Made by a program: the position numbers and the translations under genes | From: Bacillota bacterium | Lineage (GTDB): Bacteria > Bacillota > Bacilli > Lactobacillales > Streptococcaceae | Length of the DNA: 7,248 nt | Assembly: GCA_021781855.1 (NCBI GenBank) | Contig: JAJXWC010000113.1 | Coordinates: forward strand, 1-7,248 | Direction of reading: 5' to 3' | Notes under the pieces: generated by a model | What the model was told of the DNA's origin: nothing | The model's database searches: none | What the model saw: the letters and a program-made list of their open reading frames with translations, nothing else | Shown here: positions 4,448 to 7,248 of the stretch, piece after piece | Position numbering within the stretch: the stretch's first letter is position 1 | Layout of the letters: each line of letters opens with the position of its first letter

Positions 4448-5740
4448 ATGACATATAGAATGGTTGATTTTATCCAGAAAAAACGTGATGGCGGTATATT
4501 TGATAAAGCCGAAATCGACTGGGTGATTGAAAATTATGTGAGTGGAGTAGTGCCTGATTATCAAATGTCAGCTTTGGCAATGGCAATTTATTTTCGCGGA
4601 ATGACGACGGAGGAAACTGCAAATTTAACGATGGCAATGGTGCGTTCAGGTAAGCAAATTGACTTGAGCGAGATTGCTGGAATTAAAGTTGACAAACATT
4701 CTACTGGCGGTGTAGGAGACAAAGTAACATTGATTTTGGCGCCTTTAGTGGCTTCATTTGGTGTACCTGTAGCGAAAATGTCAGGACGTGGACTTGGGCA
4801 CACGGGAGGAACGCTTGATAAATTGGAATCCATTCCGGGATTCGAAATTGAAAAAACGATTCCTGAATTTATTTCCCAAGTCAAGCAAACAGGGCTTGCG
4901 GTAATCGGACAATCTGACGACCTTGTCAAAGCCGATAAATTACTCTATGCGCTGCGTGATGTGACTGCAACAGTAGATATTATTCCGCTGATTGCGAGTT
5001 CGGTGATGTCGAAAAAAATTGCAGCGGGAGCAGATACGATTTTGTTAGATGTTACAGTCGGTGATGGTGCTTTCATGAAATCGGTTGAAGACGCGCGGAT
5101 TTTGGCACGAACGATGGTTGATTTAGGAAAATCTGTTGGTCGTGAAACCGTTGCAGTTATCACAAATATGAGCCAACCTTTAGGCTTTGCTATTGGTAAT
5201 CGTAATGAAATCACAGAAGCGGTTAACACATTGAAAGGTAAGGGAACCACTGAATTTCGGACATTTATTGCCGAACTTGCACAAATTATGCTTCAGCTTG
5301 CAGGAGTCGAAAAAACAATTTCTGAAATCCTTGAACATCTGGATAATGGCACTGCCTACACTAAATTTGACGAAATGGTCAAAGCGCAAGGGGGAAATCC
5401 GGCGGCATTTGAAGGCTTGACAGCACCTTTGAACGTAAAAAACACAGTCGAAATTCGTGCAGAGCGTTCGGGCTTTATCACAGAAGAAAAAGCGCTTGGA
5501 ATTGGTATTCTTGCCATGAAACTCGGTGCTGGGCGAGCAACGAAAACGGACCATATTGATTTTGAAGCAGGAATAACACTTGTGAAAAAAGTTGGCGATT
5601 CAGTCAACTCAGGCGATTTGATTGCAACACTTTATAGTAATCGCGAAATTTCTGACGACTTAGTCAAAGAATTTTCGGATGCACTCACAATTTCTGACAA
5701 ACAGGTTCATCAAAAAGAAATTATCGAGATTGTACGCTGA
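4448..5740 (+). CDS. pdp: Pyrimidine-nucleoside phosphorylase
   Basis: Pdp splits uridine, deoxyuridine and thymidine with phosphate to the free base and (deoxy)ribose-1-phosphate, in the cytoplasm. The 430-residue length fits the family. Visible marks are the phosphate loop KHSTGGVGDK at 83-92, the family signature SGRGLGHTGGTLDKLES at 112-128, the base-contacting R170, S185 and K189 by alignment with E. coli thymidine phosphorylase (ALRDVTATVD and ASSVMSKK), and the C-terminal domain with GITLVKKVGDSV near 375-386. In low-GC Gram-positives this branch is usually the broad pyrimidine enzyme, not a strict thymidine phosphorylase; that is inferred. AAGGAG (4436-4441) lies six bases before the ATG. 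The next gene overlaps its stop codon by one base. Palindromes and promoter elements upstream suggest specific control. Confidence 0.95.
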   Translation: MTYRMVDFIQKKRDGGIFDKAEIDWVIENYVSGVVPDYQMSALAMAIYFRGMTTEETANLTMAMVRSGKQIDLSEIAGIKVDKHSTGGVGDKVTLILAPLVASFGVPVAKMSGRGLGHTGGTLDKLESIPGFEIEKTIPEFISQVKQTGLAVIGQSDDLVKADKLLYALRDVTATVDIIPLIASSVMSKKIAAGADTILLDVTVGDGAFMKSVEDARILARTMVDLGKSVGRETVAVITNMSQPLGFAIGNRNEITEAVNTLKGKGTTEFRTFIAELAQIMLQLAGVEKTISEILEHLDNGTAYTKFDEMVKAQGGNPAAFEGLTAPLNVKNTVEIRAERSGFITEEKALGIGILAMKLGAGRATKTDHIDFEAGITLVKKVGDSVNSGDLIATLYSNREISDDLVKEFSDALTISDKQVHQKEIIEIVR

Positions 5741-5928
5741 TGAATACACCAGACCCTATACCAAAAAATGTTAAAATCCTACAAATTATTTTGTCCAGTT
5801 GTACAGGCTTACTGGCTATGATACTTTGGCAGCGGGGCTTTGCAGGTTTTATTGCCTTTGTCCTAACATTTACCATAACTTATACCGGAATTGCTGTGAT
5901 TTATTTGAAAAATAATTCACAAAAATAG
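5740..5928 (+). CDS. Small two-helix membrane protein, unknown function
   Basis: The 62-residue protein has a short polar N-terminus (MNTPDPIPKNVK) and two hydrophobic stretches. These are about residues 13-30 (ILQIILSS through MILW) and 34-56 (FAGFIAF through VIYL), with QRG between them and a charged KNNSQK tail. By the positive-inside rule both ends may face the cytoplasm. Its ATG overlaps the pdp stop as TGATG, and there is no good Shine-Dalgarno sequence, so translation is probably coupled to pdp. It is too short to be a transporter alone. Its linkage suggests an accessory or regulatory role around nucleoside uptake or salvage, which is inference only. I do not recognise a family. Confidence 0.72.
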   Translation: MNTPDPIPKNVKILQIILSSCTGLLAMILWQRGFAGFIAFVLTFTITYTGIAVIYLKNNSQK

Positions 5929-6181
5929 AACTAAAGTTTGCTCCCCGTGAAGTGAGTGAAAAACAGCTAAGTTTTTGCTTCGCTGTTCATTCTTAAAGTA
6001 GCCAAGTTGAATAGAAAACGCTCCTTGCGCAAACATAAGGAGACCTGGTTGCAATTTGACTGTTAACCTAGCAAGTGTCTGCTGTTTAGACACTTCATGT
6101 TACGCTTGGGGGAAAATCATCGCAGATGAAGGAACCACTTCAATATTTGAACTTATCTCTCCAAAATAGAAAGAAGAACTT
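5929..6181. other. Structured gap upstream of deoC
   Basis: No gene is supported in these 253 bases. They contain three separate hairpins: AACAGC/GCTGTT (5962-5987), CTCCTT/AAGGAG (6021-6042) and AAGTGTCT/AGACACTT (6073-6095). None is followed by a T run, so none is a clear terminator, and I found no convincing promoter. Transcripts from pdp may read through into deoC. Confidence 0.55.
6073..6095. repeat. 8-bp perfect hairpin upstream of deoC
   Basis: AAGTGTCT (6073-6080) and AGACACTT (6088-6095) pair perfectly around a seven-base loop, about 87 bases before the deoC start. It could be an operator or part of an RNA leader structure. No T run follows on either strand. Confidence 0.5.
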
Positions 6182-6847
6182 ATGAAACTCAACACATTTA
6201 TTGACCACACTATTCTTAAACCAGAAGCTAATCAAGCAAAAGTTCAGCAAATCATTGATGAGGCTATTCGATATGATTTTGCCAGCGTTTGTATCAATCC
6301 AACTTGGGTAAGCTTTGCGGCAGAAGCGCTTAAGGGGCATGTGACTAATGTTTGCACCGTTATCGGCTTCCCTCTTGGTGCAAATACATCTGAAGTTAAA
6401 GCATTCGAAGCGAAAAATGCGATTGAAAAAGGCGCCGATGAAATTGATATGGTTATCAACATTGGTGCTGCAAAAGATGGAAATTGGGAACTTGTCGAAT
6501 CTGATATTGCTGCGGTAAATGCTGTGAAGTCAGGCCATATTCTCAAAGTTATCATCGAAACTTGTTTGCTTACTGACGAAGAAAAAATTCAGGCTTGTCT
6601 CGCTGCAAAACGTGCAGGTGCTGATTTCGTCAAAACTTCAACTGGTTTTTCAACAGGTGGCGCAACAGTAGCTGACGTAAAACTCATGCGTGAAACAGTC
6701 GGTGCGGAAATGGGTGTCAAAGCGAGTGGCGGAATTCATAATGCAGCAGAAGCTGAAGCGATGATTGCTGCAGGTGCAACACGTCTTGGTGTATCAGCTA
6801 GTATTGCAATCATGGAAGGTGCGGAAATATCAAATGACGGCTATTGA
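6182..6847 (+). CDS. deoC: Deoxyribose-phosphate aldolase
   Basis: DeoC splits 2-deoxyribose-5-phosphate into acetaldehyde and glyceraldehyde-3-phosphate, feeding nucleoside sugar into glycolysis, in the cytoplasm. The 221-residue protein shows FIDHTILKPEA at 6-16, VCINPTWV at 36-43, VCTVIGFPLGA at 57-67 and EIDMVINIGA at 87-96. The Schiff-base lysine is K151 in FVKTSTGFSTGGAT. By comparison with the E. coli enzyme, D89 and K180 complete the proton relay, and the C-terminal tyrosine (Y221) is kept. The phosphate-site stretch after K180 reads ASGGIHN, with H186 where E. coli has R207. The ribosome site is AGAAAGAAGA (6168-6177), eight of ten bases like the lactococcal anti-16S consensus, four bases before the ATG. 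Its last codons overlap cdd by 14 bases. Confidence 0.95.
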   Translation: MKLNTFIDHTILKPEANQAKVQQIIDEAIRYDFASVCINPTWVSFAAEALKGHVTNVCTVIGFPLGANTSEVKAFEAKNAIEKGADEIDMVINIGAAKDGNWELVESDIAAVNAVKSGHILKVIIETCLLTDEEKIQACLAAKRAGADFVKTSTGFSTGGATVADVKLMRETVGAEMGVKASGGIHNAAEAEAMIAAGATRLGVSASIAIMEGAEISNDGY

Positions 6848-7226
6848 TAAACTTTTGGAAGCAGCACGTGAGGCAGCAAAGAATGCGTATGTCCCTTATT
6901 CTCATTTTCAGGTTGGGGCAGCATTTTTGACAGCGTCTGGCGAGATTGTTGGAGGCTGCAATATTGAAAATGCGAGTTTTGGACTGTCAAATTGTGCGGA
7001 ACGTACAGCTATTTTCAAGGCAGTTTCTGATGGAATATCGAATTTTAAAGCGCTTGCAATTTACGGTGAAACAGAAGAACCAATTAGCCCATGTGGTGCT
7101 TGTCGGCAAGTTATTGCTGAATTTTGCGCTCCTGAAATGCCTGTTTACTTGATTTCTAAAGAGATGAAAGTCAAAGAAACATCAGTTGGTGAGTTACTAC
7201 CTTATTCATTTAAGGAATTGAAGTAA
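6834..7226 (+). CDS. cdd: Cytidine deaminase (tetrameric type)
   Basis: Cdd deaminates cytidine and deoxycytidine to uridine and deoxyuridine, which Pdp can then cleave. The 130-residue protein has the length of the homotetrameric zinc enzymes. VPYSHFQVGAA is at 20-30 and NIENASFG, with the substrate-binding N and E, at 43-50. The zinc and catalytic motifs are CAE (C54, E56) and PCGAC (C87, C90), followed by RQVIAEF. LLPYSF sits near the C-terminus. The start is the ATG at 6834, inside the deoC 3' end in another frame. It has only a weak GGAA upstream, so it is probably translated by coupling to deoC. The frame is open further upstream to 6765, but that part is just the shadow of deoC. Confidence 0.96.
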   Translation: MTAIDKLLEAAREAAKNAYVPYSHFQVGAAFLTASGEIVGGCNIENASFGLSNCAERTAIFKAVSDGISNFKALAIYGETEEPISPCGACRQVIAEFCAPEMPVYLISKEMKVKETSVGELLPYSFKELK

Positions 7227-7239
7227 TTACTTCATTAGT

Positions 7240-7248
7240 AGATCGGAA
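7240..7248 (+). other. Probable residual sequencing adapter at the right edge
   Basis: The window ends in AGATCGGAA, the first nine bases of the standard Illumina TruSeq-type adapter (which continues GAGC). Its exact placement at the very end argues for untrimmed adapter and not genomic sequence. A chance match remains possible. Confidence 0.65.

Noticed and set aside
6010..6030. Possible catabolite-response element around GAAAACGCT
   Set aside because: The left half fits the consensus but the right half lacks the required TTNCA-like bases.
5917..6036. 39-codon minus-strand open frame upstream of deoC
   Set aside because: No ribosome site, overlaps the 3' end of the small membrane protein gene, and I recognise no family. 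It is most likely chance.

Overview
This window looks like a low-GC Firmicute chromosome of the Lactococcus/Streptococcaceae type. The evidence is the family signatures of the encoded proteins, AGAAAGGAGG-like ribosome binding sites, extended -10 promoters (TGnTAAAAT) and short intrinsic terminators. I cannot fix the species. Almost all of the content is nucleotide and cofactor housekeeping. I found no CRISPR array, insertion sequence, phage gene or defence system, and no wholly new system. The most interesting signals are regulatory architecture and two suspicious window edges.

Left edge (1-328): a minus-strand fragment of a formamidopyrimidine-DNA glycosylase (fpg/mutM) runs off the window. 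It meets the plus-strand 3' end of glucosamine-6-phosphate deaminase (nagB), and both genes are broken in their interiors at the same place. That is a junction of two unrelated pieces, most simply an assembly chimera. Region 329-778 has no gene but carries three hairpins (two with terminator tails), an orphan promoter-like sequence and an 18-bp direct repeat.

Centre left (779-3353, minus strand): coaA (pantothenate kinase) is followed by guaA (GMP synthase). A terminator sits at the coaA stop codon and guaA has its own extended -10 promoter, so they are probably separate units. GuaA most likely starts at a TTG codon.

Centre (3354-4220): divergent from coaA is a small RsmC/YbxB-like methyltransferase gene. 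Both divergent genes have a -10 element about six bases before their ATG and no Shine-Dalgarno sequence, so both mRNAs may be leaderless.

Right (4221-7226, plus strand): a pyrimidine and deoxyribonucleoside salvage cluster. It consists of pdp (pyrimidine-nucleoside phosphorylase), a translationally coupled 62-residue membrane protein of unknown role, then after a 253-base structured gap deoC (deoxyribose-phosphate aldolase) and overlapping cdd (cytidine deaminase). Cdd deaminates (deoxy)cytidine, Pdp releases the base and (deoxy)ribose-1-phosphate, and DeoC cleaves deoxyribose-5-phosphate to acetaldehyde and glyceraldehyde-3-phosphate. The phosphopentomutase needed between Pdp and DeoC is not in the window. 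Two palindromes lie upstream of the pdp promoter.

Right edge: the last nine bases match the start of the common Illumina adapter. This suggests the window is a whole contig with untrimmed ends.
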